A stretch of 64,000 nucleotides of DNA, taken from assembly GCF_002557795.1 (NCBI RefSeq), contig NZ_CP023777.1, positions 2,303,001-2,367,000 on the forward strand, written 5' to 3'. The position numbers and the translations under genes are program-made. The DNA comes from Chitinophaga caeni. GTDB lineage: Bacteria; Bacteroidota; Bacteroidia; Chitinophagales; Chitinophagaceae. Positions 43,320-52,706 of the stretch are shown here, piece after piece; positions within the stretch are counted from its first letter, which is position 1; every line of letters starts with the position of its first letter. The notes below the pieces were generated by a model, which was not told the origin of the DNA, ran no database searches, and worked only from the letters and a program-made list of their open reading frames with translations.

Positions 43320-44657
43320 ATGTTTAAAAAAATATTGATTGCCAACCGTGGGGAAATCGCTTTGCGCATTATCCGTACCTGTAAAGAAATGGGTATCAAA
43401 ACGGTGGCGGTTTATTCAACTGCTGATCGCGACAGTTTACATGTTCGCTTCGCCGACGAAGCTGTTTGCATCGGAAAACCGCAAAGTAGCGACTCTTACC
43501 TCAATATCCCGCATATCATGGCGGCGGCTGAAATTACTAATGCAGACGCCATCCATCCAGGTTATGGCTTCCTGGCTGAAAATGCCCGCTTCGCTGAAAT
43601 TTGTAGCGAACACGGTATCAAGTTTATCGGCCCAACCGCGGATATGATCCGCAAGATGGGCGATAAGATGACAGCCAAGGAAACGATGATCGCCGCGGGC
43701 GTACCCGTAATCCCGGGTTCAGGAGGGTTATTACAAAGTATGGACGAAGCTAGGAAACTGGCCAAGGAAATGACTTACCCGATTATCCTGAAAGCTACTG
43801 CCGGTGGCGGTGGTAAAGGGATGCGCGTTGTTTGGGAAGAATCCGAGTTGGAGAATGCGTACAATATGGCCAAAAATGAAGCCCGTGCCGCATTTAACAA
43901 CGACGGTATTTACATGGAGAAATTCGTGGAAGAGCCGCGCCATATCGAGATCCAGGTTGCGGGCGACCAATACGGGAAAGTTTGCCACCTTAGCGAGAGG
44001 GATTGTTCTATCCAGCGCCGTCACCAGAAATTGGTAGAAGAATCTCCTTCTCCTTTCATGACGCCTGAATTGCGTGAGAAGATGGGGGAAGCTGCCATTA
44101 AGGCCGCTGCCGCTATTAATTACGAGAGTGTAGGTACCATCGAGTTCCTGGTTGATAAACACCGTAATTTCTACTTCATGGAGATGAATACCCGTATCCA
44201 GGTGGAACATGGCGTAACGGAGGAAGTGATCAACTTTGATTTGATTAAAGAACAAATCAAGATCGCTGCCGGTATACCGATTTCAGGTAAGAATTACATC
44301 CCGCAAATGCACGCGATCGAATGCCGTATCAACGCGGAGGATCCTCACAATGATTTCCGTCCATCACCGGGCAAAATCACGGTATTGCATACTCCCGGTG
44401 GGCATGGCGTTAGGGTGGATTCCCATATTTATGCAGGTTATGTAATTCCGCCGTATTACGATTCGATGGTCGCTAAGATCATCACGATCGCTCAAACCCG
44501 AGAGGAAGCTATCAATACGATGGAACGTGCATTGAGCGAGTTCGTGATTGAAGGTGTGAAAACTACGATTCCTTTCCACCAGCAATTGATGAGGAATGAA
44601 GATTTCCGCCAAGGTAATTTCACGACCAAGTTCACGGAATCTTTCAAAATTGAGTAG
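43320..44657 (+). CDS. accC: Acetyl-CoA carboxylase, biotin carboxylase subunit
   Basis: 445 residues, the normal size. The enzyme carboxylates biotin on AccB using ATP and bicarbonate. [20 protein letters not shown] at the start, the ATP-grasp glycine loop [14 protein letters not shown] (about 160-173), [19 protein letters not shown] and the active-site [15 protein letters not shown] are all present. It is the third gene of the efp operon; the accA and accD subunits are not in the window. A shared terminator follows. Confidence 0.97.
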   Translation: MFKKILIANRGEIALRIIRTCKEMGIKTVAVYSTADRDSLHVRFADEAVCIGKPQSSDSYLNIPHIMAAAEITNADAIHPGYGFLAENARFAEICSEHGIKFIGPTADMIRKMGDKMTAKETMIAAGVPVIPGSGGLLQSMDEARKLAKEMTYPIILKATAGGGGKGMRVVWEESELENAYNMAKNEARAAFNNDGIYMEKFVEEPRHIEIQVAGDQYGKVCHLSERDCSIQRRHQKLVEESPSPFMTPELREKMGEAAIKAAAAINYESVGTIEFLVDKHRNFYFMEMNTRIQVEHGVTEEVINFDLIKEQIKIAAGIPISGKNYIPQMHAIECRINAEDPHNDFRPSPGKITVLHTPGGHGVRVDSHIYAGYVIPPYYDSMVAKIITIAQTREEAINTMERALSEFVIEGVKTTIPFHQQLMRNEDFRQGNFTTKFTESFKIE

Positions 44658-44689
44658 TACCTTATATTATTCGGTAAGTTTATTTATAG

Positions 44690-44718
44690 AAAAAGAGCGC
44701 TACTTAAGCGCTCTTTTT
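44690..44718. terminator. Bidirectional terminator
   Basis: AAAAAGAGCGC (44690-44700), loop TACTTAA, GCGCTCTTTTT (44708-44718). Ends accC on one strand and the Spy-like gene on the other. Confidence 0.9.
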
Positions 44719-44779
44719 CATATACACTGGTTAGAACATTTAGCCATTATAAAGGCATAAAGTCTTTTATACCTCACTC

Positions 44780-45400
44780 TTATCTTTTGTTGCCCTTATG
44801 TTTTTTCTTTTGCTGGGCTAATTTCGCTTGTTGTTCCGGTGTTAATACCGCATTTACTTCATCCTTCCTTTTTTGTTTCAGCTGCTTGATTTGAGCTTTT
44901 TTATCGCTCTCGCTGAGGGTAGATGATTGCATCACGCTTTGCATACCATCATGATAATTTTTATTGATGGTTTTCAGTTTAGCTTCCTGGTCGGCATTCA
45001 AGCCGAGATCTTTCCAGTCTTTTTTCATGTCGGCATGTTGCATTTTGCGATCTTGCTGCATATGGTCACGGCGTTGTTTCATCATCTTGTCCATGTTAGC
45101 CTTACGGTTTTGCGACAAGGTGCTGTATTGTTCCGGGCTGAGAATACCCTTCAAGCCTGTTTGGCGATCTTTTTCCATGCCTTTCATTTTCTCCATCCGT
45201 TGTTGCCTGGAAAGGGAAGAGTCACCTCTCAATTTTTTTGCTTCTGCAAAATATTTTTTATTGAGTTGCTGAATTTGTTCATTTTGGGCTGTGCTGAGGT
45301 GCAGGCCGCTGGTATCCATCATCGGGCGGGCTTTCTTCTGTTGCGCCATGGCTACTGGCAAGTAAGCCATAAATAGGCAAGCGATGATAATTTTCTTCAT
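44780..45400 (-). CDS. Spy/CpxP-like exported protein with internal duplication
   Basis: 206 residues. Signal peptide about 1-19 (CLFMAYLPVAMAQ). The mature protein is almost all charged helix, rich in Lys, Gln, Met and Asp. Two similar halves are visible. Residues 33-95 run from GLHLSTAQNEQIQQLNKKYF through SLSRQQRMEKMK to LSPEQYSTL. Residues 130-195 run from LGLNADQEAKLKTINKNYH through TLSESDKKAQIK to LTPEQQAKL. Each half resembles a Spy-type unit, whose LTxEQ motifs are typical. Spy-like proteins are cradle-shaped periplasmic chaperones; that role is inferred here. Confidence 0.8.
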   Translation of the reverse strand: MKKIIIACLFMAYLPVAMAQQKKARPMMDTSGLHLSTAQNEQIQQLNKKYFAEAKKLRGDSSLSRQQRMEKMKGMEKDRQTGLKGILSPEQYSTLSQNRKANMDKMMKQRRDHMQQDRKMQHADMKKDWKDLGLNADQEAKLKTINKNYHDGMQSVMQSSTLSESDKKAQIKQLKQKRKDEVNAVLTPEQQAKLAQQKKKHKGNKR

Positions 45401-45492
45401 AGTCTAATGTTTTGTAGATCTATGACATGAAATTATTTTGAAGGTTTAAAGAACCCTAACTTTTAACATTTCATTGCGCGCCCCGCTTTATC

Positions 45493-45705
45493 CTACCTCG
45501 GGAAACCCACGGCGTGGTGATCCGGTTGGCGACGGATTATTTTGTAATAACGGGCGCTGATCCTACTGATCCTCTTGTCTTGCCCATCTTCGTGTACATC
45601 CGTAACGGTAGGCATTGAATCTGCACCGACGGGATAATTATAACCTTGATGGTTGTTTTTGGATGATTTAAATCCTTCGAATAATTTGTTGATAAATTTG
45701 AACAT
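45493..45705 (-). CDS. Small hypothetical protein
   Basis: 70 residues from the ATG at 45705 (MFKFINKLFEGFKSSKNNHQ). An in-frame ATG 39 bases upstream is possible, but the shorter form has the more plausible start. The N-terminal half looks like an amphipathic helix and the C-terminal half is basic (RISRISARYYKIIRRQPDHH). No domain recognised and no clear ribosome site, so it may be spurious. Confidence 0.4.
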   Translation of the reverse strand: MFKFINKLFEGFKSSKNNHQGYNYPVGADSMPTVTDVHEDGQDKRISRISARYYKIIRRQPDHHAVGFPR

Positions 45706-46348
45706 GATACCCAGGGGTTTGTATCCGACTCCATGCCGGAACACCGCGAGTTGTTCTTACAGGAGTGGGAGGGTTAATGAATAAATTGGATAATAATCCT
45801 TTAGGCTATCCATTGTAATTAATATTAGTTTATATGTATACGCGGGATTTAACGCGAATTATGAAGATACGAAAAAAAATTGTATTTATGAAATTATTGA
45901 TAATGAGTTATTTAGGTAAAACAGGTTGGAAAGGCAGCATTTTATGTAAAATAAAAAGGGAATCGATTGCAATCGATTCCCTTCAATAATCCTTCTTTCA
46001 CTAGGTGTAAAATGGATCTCATTCGGACATGGTAAGGTTTAATTTGCTTCTCATAGAATATGGAAATATCTTATATATATCCATATTTGGTGTATACAAT
46101 ATTATGGTGTATTTGCTGTTTGTTGTGAGGAATATCAATTCTCTACATTCTCTCTATAATAAAGATAACTAAGTATTTAAGTATGGCGAATAACACGAAA
46201 GTTGTATTTTGTTAATGGCTTGTTAAATTAAAGAATACTGTGACAATCTAGGATTTGAATTATCACGGGAGTTTCACCTGGCCAAGAATTTTTCCCGTTT
46301 TGATTATTGCTTTTCCCGATACGTCATTTATGAGTAGTAACCGGCAAC
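45706..46348. other. Gene-free region upstream of the TonB receptor gene
   Basis: AT-rich, about 640 bases with no supported gene. It holds the 28-bp palindrome above and a second inverted pair, AATATGGA (46057-46064) with TCCATATT (46080-46087). The second could be an operator for the receptor gene, but it lies more than 260 bases from its promoter. Confidence 0.55.
45956..45983. repeat. 28-bp perfect palindrome without a gene
   Basis: AAGGGAATCGATTG followed directly by its reverse complement CAATCGATTCCCTT. As RNA it gives a stem of about 12 bp with a small loop, with A-rich DNA on the left. No coding region ends next to it on either strand. Confidence 0.8.
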
Positions 46349-46356
46349 TACCTTTG
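46327..46356 (+). promoter_or_regulatory. Promoter of the TonB receptor gene
   Basis: TACCTTTG (46349-46356), with TTTA (46327-46330) 18 bases upstream. The ATG follows 26 bases later. I see no Fur-like box that I could defend. Confidence 0.6.
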
Positions 46357-46382
46357 CGCCACTATATTTTATACACTACAAC

Positions 46383-48734
46383 ATGCGCAAATTTTTACTT
46401 ACGACCGGAATCATAGCAATGGCTTGCATTGCGCAAGCACAAGAGATTGTTGTTAAAGGTACGGTAAAAGCGGAGGACGGCCGTCCTGTTGCTTTTGCAA
46501 ACATTAGCATCCCTTCCGAAAAGACTGGCACCATAGCAAATAGCAACGGCGCTTTTATCCTTCAATTAGCCAAACCTGGACTGGTTATTTTCAAGATCAG
46601 CAGCGTAGGATTTAAAAGCATTGAACAAAAGATAGAAATATCAGCCGGGGGAAAGCAAGATATTCAATTTGTTTTGCCGGCAAACGGTAGCTTACAAGAA
46701 GTCATCGTTTCAGCGAGCCGTAAACAAGAAACCTTGGACCAGGTGCCTTCTTCGGTTACTATCATTTCCCCGAAAGATTTAGAAATACAGAAATCCATCA
46801 GTAATAATATTTCCGATATCTTGATGAACAGTGTTCCCGGTCTCGGTTTCAGCAGCAACCAAACTAGTAATTCCGGGCAAACGCTCCGTGGTAGAAATGT
46901 TTTGGTGATGATCGATGGTATCCCGCAATCCACCCCGCTCAGGAACGGCGCACGTGATATCCGCACCATTGATCCTTCGGCCATTGAAAGGGTGGAGGTG
47001 ATCAAAGGGGCCACCGCTATTTACGGTAATGGCGCTGATGGAGGGTTGATAAACTACATTACCAAGAAAGCTGATAGAAATAAATCCGGCTTAAGTGGGA
47101 AAACTACATTAGGTTTAAATACCCAGTTGAAAGATGCCCAACATACGGGTGGTTTTAACTTGGGACAATTGCTTTCCGGCAATTATAAAAAATTCGATTT
47201 CGTTGTTTCCGGCCATTATGAACAAACTGGCGTTTATAAAGATGCCGATGGAACCGTCATTTCCCCGACATACGGATTAGGCGAAACGCAATTGTGGAAT
47301 GCTTTTACAAAACTGGGTTTCCAGGTCAACGATAAAAACCGGGTCGAGTTAATGTATAACTTTTTCGGTAGCCAACAGCGTTCCGATTATGTAGCGGTTG
47401 ATGGTGTATATCCCACCAAACCGGCTACGGGAGTATTGGGCAAAAGGCTGGGCGACCCGGAAGGCACCCCGTATAATCATAACGGGAGTTTGCATTATAC
47501 ATCCCGGCAAATTGTTGGTAACACCGACCTGGATGTAAACCTTTATTTCCAAGATTTTAATACCGTTTATTATTGGACAGATTCTTGGGAAGGTGGTGGT
47601 CAATCGCAGATCAATTCTAAGAAAAGAGGCTTGCGGATTAACTTGGCTACGCCGTTTAATCTTGGAGGCAATATTCAATCCGAGATCGTTTACGGTTTGG
47701 ATGTTTTGAATGATAAAACCGATCAATCCCTTACGGATGGCCGCTTATGGGTGCCACAAATGGATATGAAAAACATAGCTCCTTATGCCCAATTGAAAGC
47801 AACATTCTGGGATCATTTTGTATTCAAAGCCGGCGCCCGCTACGAAAATATCAACATCGATGTTCCTGATTTTACAACGATCGTTTCTAAGAATACTAAA
47901 ACGGGTGCGTACGATGTAGGTGGTGTCCCGGTTACAGGCGGTACTATCGACTACAATGCGTTCGTGTTTAATGCCGGGTTACGTTATAACAAACTGGGTT
48001 ATTTTAAACCGTTTATCAGCTATTCTCAAAGCTTTTCTGTAAATGAACTAGGTAGGATTTTACGTTCTGCCGAAGAAAATACGATTGCATTATTAAATAC
48101 GAAAGCGGTAATTGCCAATAACTATGAATTTGGTTTCAGCGGAACTGCCGGGCCGGTGAGCTATGAAGCAAATACCTATATCAGCACATCTAAGTTGGGT
48201 GCCAACTACGTGGAAGTAGATGGTAAATTCCAGATTGCCAGGGATCCACAGAAGATCTATGGTTTTGAAATGGCTGCCGATGTAAGGATTTTGAAGAACA
48301 TGGGCATGGGTGCCTCATATTCTTATATTGAAGGGAAACTAGATATCAATAAGAATGGAAAATATAATGATGCGGAAGATGTTTACATGGGAGGAGAAAA
48401 AATTGCACCGCCCAAATTGACCGCGTACATCCGTTATCAACCTTTACGCCAATGGAACGTACGTTTACAGATGTTATATGCCGGCAACAGGGATCGCTTC
48501 GAGCCAAGTACTTCCGGTACATATACTTATGGAAAAGGCCCCGTGTCTGCTTTCGCGTTGTTTAATCTTTACAGTAGCTTTGATTTCGATACGCACAGCA
48601 GCTTGCAACTGGGCGTTGACAACTTATTCAACAAGGATTATTACCTCGTTTATTCTCAGTGGGACGCCCGTGGACAGAATTATTTGAAAGGAACCGGCAC
48701 CCGTGTAAATCTAACTTATAATTACAAATTCTAA
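46383..48734 (+). CDS. TonB-dependent receptor, siderophore type
   Basis: 783 residues. Signal peptide 1-19 (TGIIAMACIAQAQ). A CarboxypepD_reg-like domain (about 22-100: VKGTVKAEDGRPVAFANISI, ending IQFVLPANG) leads to the plug (about 110-230) with QEVIVSASRKQETLDQVPSS, RGRNVLVMIDGIP and IERVEVIKGATAIYGNGADG. The 22-strand barrel fills the rest and ends in TRVNLTYNYKF with the C-terminal Phe. The form is that of iron-siderophore receptors. The next gene, a PepSY membrane protein 2 bases on, is a common partner in iron release, so uptake of a ferric chelate is the best guess. Confidence 0.94.
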   Translation: MRKFLLTTGIIAMACIAQAQEIVVKGTVKAEDGRPVAFANISIPSEKTGTIANSNGAFILQLAKPGLVIFKISSVGFKSIEQKIEISAGGKQDIQFVLPANGSLQEVIVSASRKQETLDQVPSSVTIISPKDLEIQKSISNNISDILMNSVPGLGFSSNQTSNSGQTLRGRNVLVMIDGIPQSTPLRNGARDIRTIDPSAIERVEVIKGATAIYGNGADGGLINYITKKADRNKSGLSGKTTLGLNTQLKDAQHTGGFNLGQLLSGNYKKFDFVVSGHYEQTGVYKDADGTVISPTYGLGETQLWNAFTKLGFQVNDKNRVELMYNFFGSQQRSDYVAVDGVYPTKPATGVLGKRLGDPEGTPYNHNGSLHYTSRQIVGNTDLDVNLYFQDFNTVYYWTDSWEGGGQSQINSKKRGLRINLATPFNLGGNIQSEIVYGLDVLNDKTDQSLTDGRLWVPQMDMKNIAPYAQLKATFWDHFVFKAGARYENINIDVPDFTTIVSKNTKTGAYDVGGVPVTGGTIDYNAFVFNAGLRYNKLGYFKPFISYSQSFSVNELGRILRSAEENTIALLNTKAVIANNYEFGFSGTAGPVSYEANTYISTSKLGANYVEVDGKFQIARDPQKIYGFEMAADVRILKNMGMGASYSYIEGKLDINKNGKYNDAEDVYMGGEKIAPPKLTAYIRYQPLRQWNVRLQMLYAGNRDRFEPSTSGTYTYGKGPVSAFALFNLYSSFDFDTHSSLQLGVDNLFNKDYYLVYSQWDARGQNYLKGTGTRVNLTYNYKF

Positions 48735-48736
48735 TA

Positions 48737-49825
48737 TTGAAGAACATATTTCAAATACATAGCGTTGCTGGAATCATAGCAGGAGTTTTTCTCCTGCTTT
48801 TGAGTTTATCCGGGAGTGTGCTCGTTTTTAGTGATGAAATCGATGAGGCTATGAACAGCGAATTATTTCACCTGCCGGTAAACGGTGCTGAGCCTCAACC
48901 CTTGGAAAAGCTTTATAGCAATGCAAAAGCTTACCTTGGGCATCACCCATTTATGTATTTTTTGCGCTTACCGCAAAATCCCGGTGAACCGGTCATCTTG
49001 AGAGCGGAATACGGTCCTGAACACAAGGTTTACATCTTGATGAATCCTTATACGGGCGAAGTGGTTGGCACCCGTTCCAACAAAGGCTATTTTACTGGCT
49101 GGTTGCTGTATTTACATTTTACGTTGCTGGCAGGGAAAAGCGGTGCGATGGTACAATTGTTCATCGGTGGCATTTTCCTAATATCCCTAGTTACCGGGAT
49201 TATAATTTACCGTAAATCATTCGGGAAAGTATTGGCATTTAAATCGAAGTTAGAATGGTCAAACCCAAGAAGAAGGTGGCGTAACTTGCATAGGATCGTC
49301 GGCGTTTGGTCGGTTGTATTCAACTTGCTCATCGTGGTAACGGGGATCTTGATGCAGGTAAAAGTTGTGAATGCCCGGAAGGATATGAGCGTGATACAAG
49401 GTTATGGAGCTCACCGCTTGGCATTCGATGATTATTACAAGATCGCGAAACAAGCGATGCCTGATCTTAATATACTGGGTATCCGTTTACCTAAAGCTGA
49501 AGGCGGGCCCGTAGTAGTAATGGGCAACCAGGGCGGTACGAAGTTTTTCGGGGAATATAACTCGGGCGTGCAGGTAGATGCGGCTTCCGGTAAAGTTGTA
49601 AAGGTCCTAGATTTTAATAATGCTTCATTTTCTCAAAAATTCGCTGCGGCAGTTAAACCGTTACATTTTGGAAATTACGGGGGGATCTTTCTTAAGATTG
49701 TTTATAGCTTATTCGGTTTAATGCCTGGAATATTATCACTTTCCGGGACGGTAATTTTATTAAGAAGAACTTTATTGAAACCTAAAGGGAAAGTGGTAAA
49801 GAAGCAGCTCGCGGGTATCACTTAA
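48737..49825 (+). CDS. PepSY-associated membrane protein
   Basis: 362 residues. It begins with TTG 2 bases after the TonB receptor stop, so the two are co-translated. Three to four membrane segments: SVAGIIAGVFLLLLSLSGSV (near residue 9), MVQLFIGGIFLISLVTGIII (near 138), WSVVFNLLIVVTGIL (near 192), and a last one near 320. The PepSY_TM signature HSVAGIIAG and HRIVGVWSVVFN, each with its His, are the likely haem- or electron-transfer sites. Such proteins act as ferric-siderophore reductases or in their release in the inner membrane. Confidence 0.9.
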   Translation: MKNIFQIHSVAGIIAGVFLLLLSLSGSVLVFSDEIDEAMNSELFHLPVNGAEPQPLEKLYSNAKAYLGHHPFMYFLRLPQNPGEPVILRAEYGPEHKVYILMNPYTGEVVGTRSNKGYFTGWLLYLHFTLLAGKSGAMVQLFIGGIFLISLVTGIIIYRKSFGKVLAFKSKLEWSNPRRRWRNLHRIVGVWSVVFNLLIVVTGILMQVKVVNARKDMSVIQGYGAHRLAFDDYYKIAKQAMPDLNILGIRLPKAEGGPVVVMGNQGGTKFFGEYNSGVQVDAASGKVVKVLDFNNASFSQKFAAAVKPLHFGNYGGIFLKIVYSLFGLMPGILSLSGTVILLRRTLLKPKGKVVKKQLAGIT

Positions 49826-50020
49826 TGCAAATGCCCTGCGGAATTGAAAATAATAGGTGCGGCAATCCCGCTCCCTGGTAATAATAAAATACACCGGTTG
49901 TAATTCCCGCCTGTTCAAGTTTCTGAGTTGCGGTTCAATGCACTTAGGATGCATTAGGATTTATCGAGCGGAATCCCCTGCATATTTTCCCACGCAATTC
50001 ATATTGGCATCTCTATAAAA

Positions 50021-50051
50021 ATAAAGAAGCCCCCCAATGCCGGGAGGCTTC
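50021..50051 (-). terminator. Terminator of purL
   Basis: GAAGCCCCCC (50026-50035), loop AATGCC, GGGAGGCTTC (50042-50051), one mismatch; TTTATTTTT follows on the minus strand. The rest of the 273-base gap to the PepSY gene shows no feature. Confidence 0.82.
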
Positions 50052-50098
50052 CGTAGATTTGCAGAAATAATATTATGCTTCCTTGAAAACAGGAAATA

Positions 50099-52324
50099 TT
50101 ATTGTTTAAAATGCTTTTCTAAAGCGGTATCGTATTTTTCTTTCCAGCTGGCTGTAGCGCCCCAATTTTCGCCATCCACCACGATATTAGCACCTTTAAC
50201 GGTACCGATCTGCTCGTAGCGAACAGAATGGTCGCTGGCATCTACCAAGCCGTGTAATAAGGCTTCGAACTTCTCTTTATTAGCCGGGTTAATAGAAACA
50301 ACAACGCGGCTTTGAGCTTCACCGAACAGGTAAGCATCTTTACGGAAATGGCTATTGGTTTTAACATCGAAACCGATTTTATTCACCATCGCACTTTCCA
50401 GCAATGTTGTAAATAAACCACCTTCGCTTACATCGTGGGCTGATTCGACCAAACCGGCCTTGATAGCTTTACTGATTGCTTGTTGCAATTGGTATTCCTC
50501 CTCGATGTGGAAATGCGGGGCAGGGCTGTATTCAATGTTCAACAACTTATGCACATATTCCGAGCTGCCGATATCGTTGTAACTACGTCCCACGATATAA
50601 ATTAAATCGCCTTCATTTTTGAAGTTCAACGTGGTGCGGGTAGACATATCATCTAACACGCCCAACATCCCGATTGTGGGGGTTGGGTAAACCGGGCCGT
50701 CCGGAGATTGGTTATAAAAACTTACGTTACCGCCGGTTACAGGCGTACCGAACTTGTGGCAAGCTTCGCCCATACCTTTAATAGCGTATACGAATTGATA
50801 ATATACTTCGGGATCATAAGGATTACCGAAGTTCAAGCAGTTCGTAATTGCAACCGGCTCACCGCCGCTGCAAACGATGTTGCGGGCTGCTTCAGCTACG
50901 GCAATTTGTCCCCCGATTTGCGGGTTGGCAAATACGTAGCGGCTGTTACAATCCGTTGTTAAAGCCAAGGCTTTCTTGGTGCCTTTTACTAAAACGATGG
51001 AAGCATCGCTCGGGGCGTTTGTACTGGCATTAGCAGTACCTACCATGCTATCATATTGATTATATACCCAGCGTTTAGAAGCGATATTAGGGAGTTGAAT
51101 CAATTTTTCGGCCGTGGTTTTAGCATCTTTCACATCCGCGATAGAATGGATATCGAAGGATTTAAATTTTTCGAAATACGCCGGTTCTACGTATGCGCGG
51201 TGATATTGAGGGGCGCCGCCACCTAATACCATGCTTTCTGTAGGCACTTCAGCTTCCAGTTCCCCATCCATGTAAAATTTCAAGTTAGGGGAATCGGTTA
51301 CCTCGCCGATTTGTACGCAATGCAGATCCCATTTTTCGAAGATGTCCAACACTTCTTTTTCACGACCTTTTTCTACCACGATCAACATTCTCTCCTGGCT
51401 TTCGCTCAGCAACATTTCCCAGCCTTTCATGTTTTCTTGGCGGGTAGGCACTTTCTCCAGTTGAATGTCCATGCCATGTTCGCCTTTAGCGCTCATTTCG
51501 GAAGTGGAGCAGGTAATACCGGCAGCGCCCATATCCTGCATACCCACGATAGCGCCGGTTGGTATAACTTCTAAGCAAGCTTCCAACAGTTTCTTTTCTT
51601 GGAAGGGGTCACCCACCTGCACGGCAGGTAAATCTTGTGCGCTTTCTTCTGTGATATCAGCGGAGGCGAAAGATGCACCGCCGATGCCGTCTTTACCGGT
51701 CGCGGAACCTACGATGAATACGGGGTTTCCCACACCGTAAGAGGTTGCGGAAACCGTTTGACCAACCTTTACGATACCTACGCTCATCGCGTTTACCAAT
51801 GGGTTGGTGCTATAGCAATTTTCGAAGTACACCTCGCCACCAACAGTCGGCACGCCGAAGCAGTTACCGTAATGGCTGATACCGTGTACAACGCCTTTTA
51901 AGAGATGCTGAGTTTTTTTATCGTTGATGTTACCGAAGCGGAGCGAGTTGAGTGCCGCGACCGGGCGGGCGCCCATGGTAAAGATATCGCGGTGGATACC
52001 TCCAACCCCCGTGGCAGCTCCTTGGAACGGTTCGATGGCAGAAGGGTGGTTATGCGATTCGATTTTAAATACGCAAGCATATCCATCACCGATATCCACT
52101 AATCCTGCATTTTCCTCTCCAGCTTTTACAAGAAGGCGGTCGCCATCCCGGGGTAAAGTCTTGAGCCAAACAATTGAATTTTTATAGCTACAGTGTTCAC
52201 TCCACATTACGGAGTACATGCTGAGCTCCGTGAAATTGGGCGTGCGGCCCATTACGGATTTAATACGTTCAAATTCATCTGCTGTTAAGCCTAGTTGTTC
52301 GGCTGTTTCTACTGTGGTTTGCAT
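50099..52324 (-). CDS. purL: Phosphoribosylformylglycinamidine synthase subunit PurL
   Basis: 741 residues, the small-type PurL that works with separate PurQ and PurS subunits. It turns formylglycinamide ribotide into the amidine in purine synthesis. Visible: [15 protein letters not shown] (about 37-51), the ATP motif [18 protein letters not shown], and [20 protein letters not shown] [17 protein letters not shown]. Motif [14 protein letters not shown] and the C-terminal [19 protein letters not shown] are also typical. Unlike the large Proteobacterial enzyme it lacks the glutaminase domain. A 20-bp palindrome covers its promoter. Confidence 0.97.
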   Translation of the reverse strand: MQTTVETAEQLGLTADEFERIKSVMGRTPNFTELSMYSVMWSEHCSYKNSIVWLKTLPRDGDRLLVKAGEENAGLVDIGDGYACVFKIESHNHPSAIEPFQGAATGVGGIHRDIFTMGARPVAALNSLRFGNINDKKTQHLLKGVVHGISHYGNCFGVPTVGGEVYFENCYSTNPLVNAMSVGIVKVGQTVSATSYGVGNPVFIVGSATGKDGIGGASFASADITEESAQDLPAVQVGDPFQEKKLLEACLEVIPTGAIVGMQDMGAAGITCSTSEMSAKGEHGMDIQLEKVPTRQENMKGWEMLLSESQERMLIVVEKGREKEVLDIFEKWDLHCVQIGEVTDSPNLKFYMDGELEAEVPTESMVLGGGAPQYHRAYVEPAYFEKFKSFDIHSIADVKDAKTTAEKLIQLPNIASKRWVYNQYDSMVGTANASTNAPSDASIVLVKGTKKALALTTDCNSRYVFANPQIGGQIAVAEAARNIVCSGGEPVAITNCLNFGNPYDPEVYYQFVYAIKGMGEACHKFGTPVTGGNVSFYNQSPDGPVYPTPTIGMLGVLDDMSTRTTLNFKNEGDLIYIVGRSYNDIGSSEYVHKLLNIEYSPAPHFHIEEEYQLQQAISKAIKAGLVESAHDVSEGGLFTTLLESAMVNKIGFDVKTNSHFRKDAYLFGEAQSRVVVSINPANKEKFEALLHGLVDASDHSVRYEQIGTVKGANIVVDGENWGATASWKEKYDTALEKHFKQ

Positions 52325-52352
52325 GTAACTTTAACGATTTAAAAAGAAGATG

Positions 52353-52383
52353 CAAACCTACGAGATTTCTTGTCAATTGACAA
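52353..52383 (-). promoter_or_regulatory. purL promoter
   Basis: TAGGTTTG on the minus strand (52360-52353) and TTG (52383-52381) 20 bases further up. The -33 part lies inside the palindrome at 52367-52386. Confidence 0.6.
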
Positions 52384-52386
52384 GAA
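52367..52386. promoter_or_regulatory. 20-bp perfect palindrome at the purL promoter
   Basis: TTCTTGTCAATTGACAAGAA, perfectly symmetric, overlapping the -33 element and spacer of the purL promoter. Its halves TTGTCAA and TTGACAA equal the outer half-sites of the yceI operator, but in the opposite order. It looks like a repressor site. Confidence 0.75.
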
Positions 52387-52706
52387 GCAACGATCCTTTC
52401 TCCTATATATTAATATATTATGATAATAGGTCGACCACCCGCCATCGAAATTCGCGATTCGACGCAAATGCCCCTTAAATATGATCTGTATCAATAAATC
52501 GGGCATCATACAAGCGAAAATCCTTTTAAAAACATATTATAAATTTTATAATGTACACAAAATTTTGCCGGATCAATCGAAATTTTTGGTTAAATCGCAA
52601 AAAAATGCACCTTTTTTCAATCTGATTGTAATTTTTTGTCTAAAATTGAACACTTTCTTGCTTTTTAAATTTATTGAATGTTTTTTTGTATAAAATTTCT
52701 CACAGC
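52387..52706. other. AT-rich spacer before glutamine synthetase
   Basis: No credible gene. Long A and T runs, then TTTTTGTC and TTGCTTTTTAAA motifs that could be parts of a promoter, but no element pair at the correct spacing was found. Confidence 0.45.

Noticed and set aside
52481..52693. 70-codon plus-strand open frame before glnN
   Set aside because: Composition is that of AT-rich spacer (Ile, Lys, Phe, Asn), no start signal, and it overlaps the leader of glnN.
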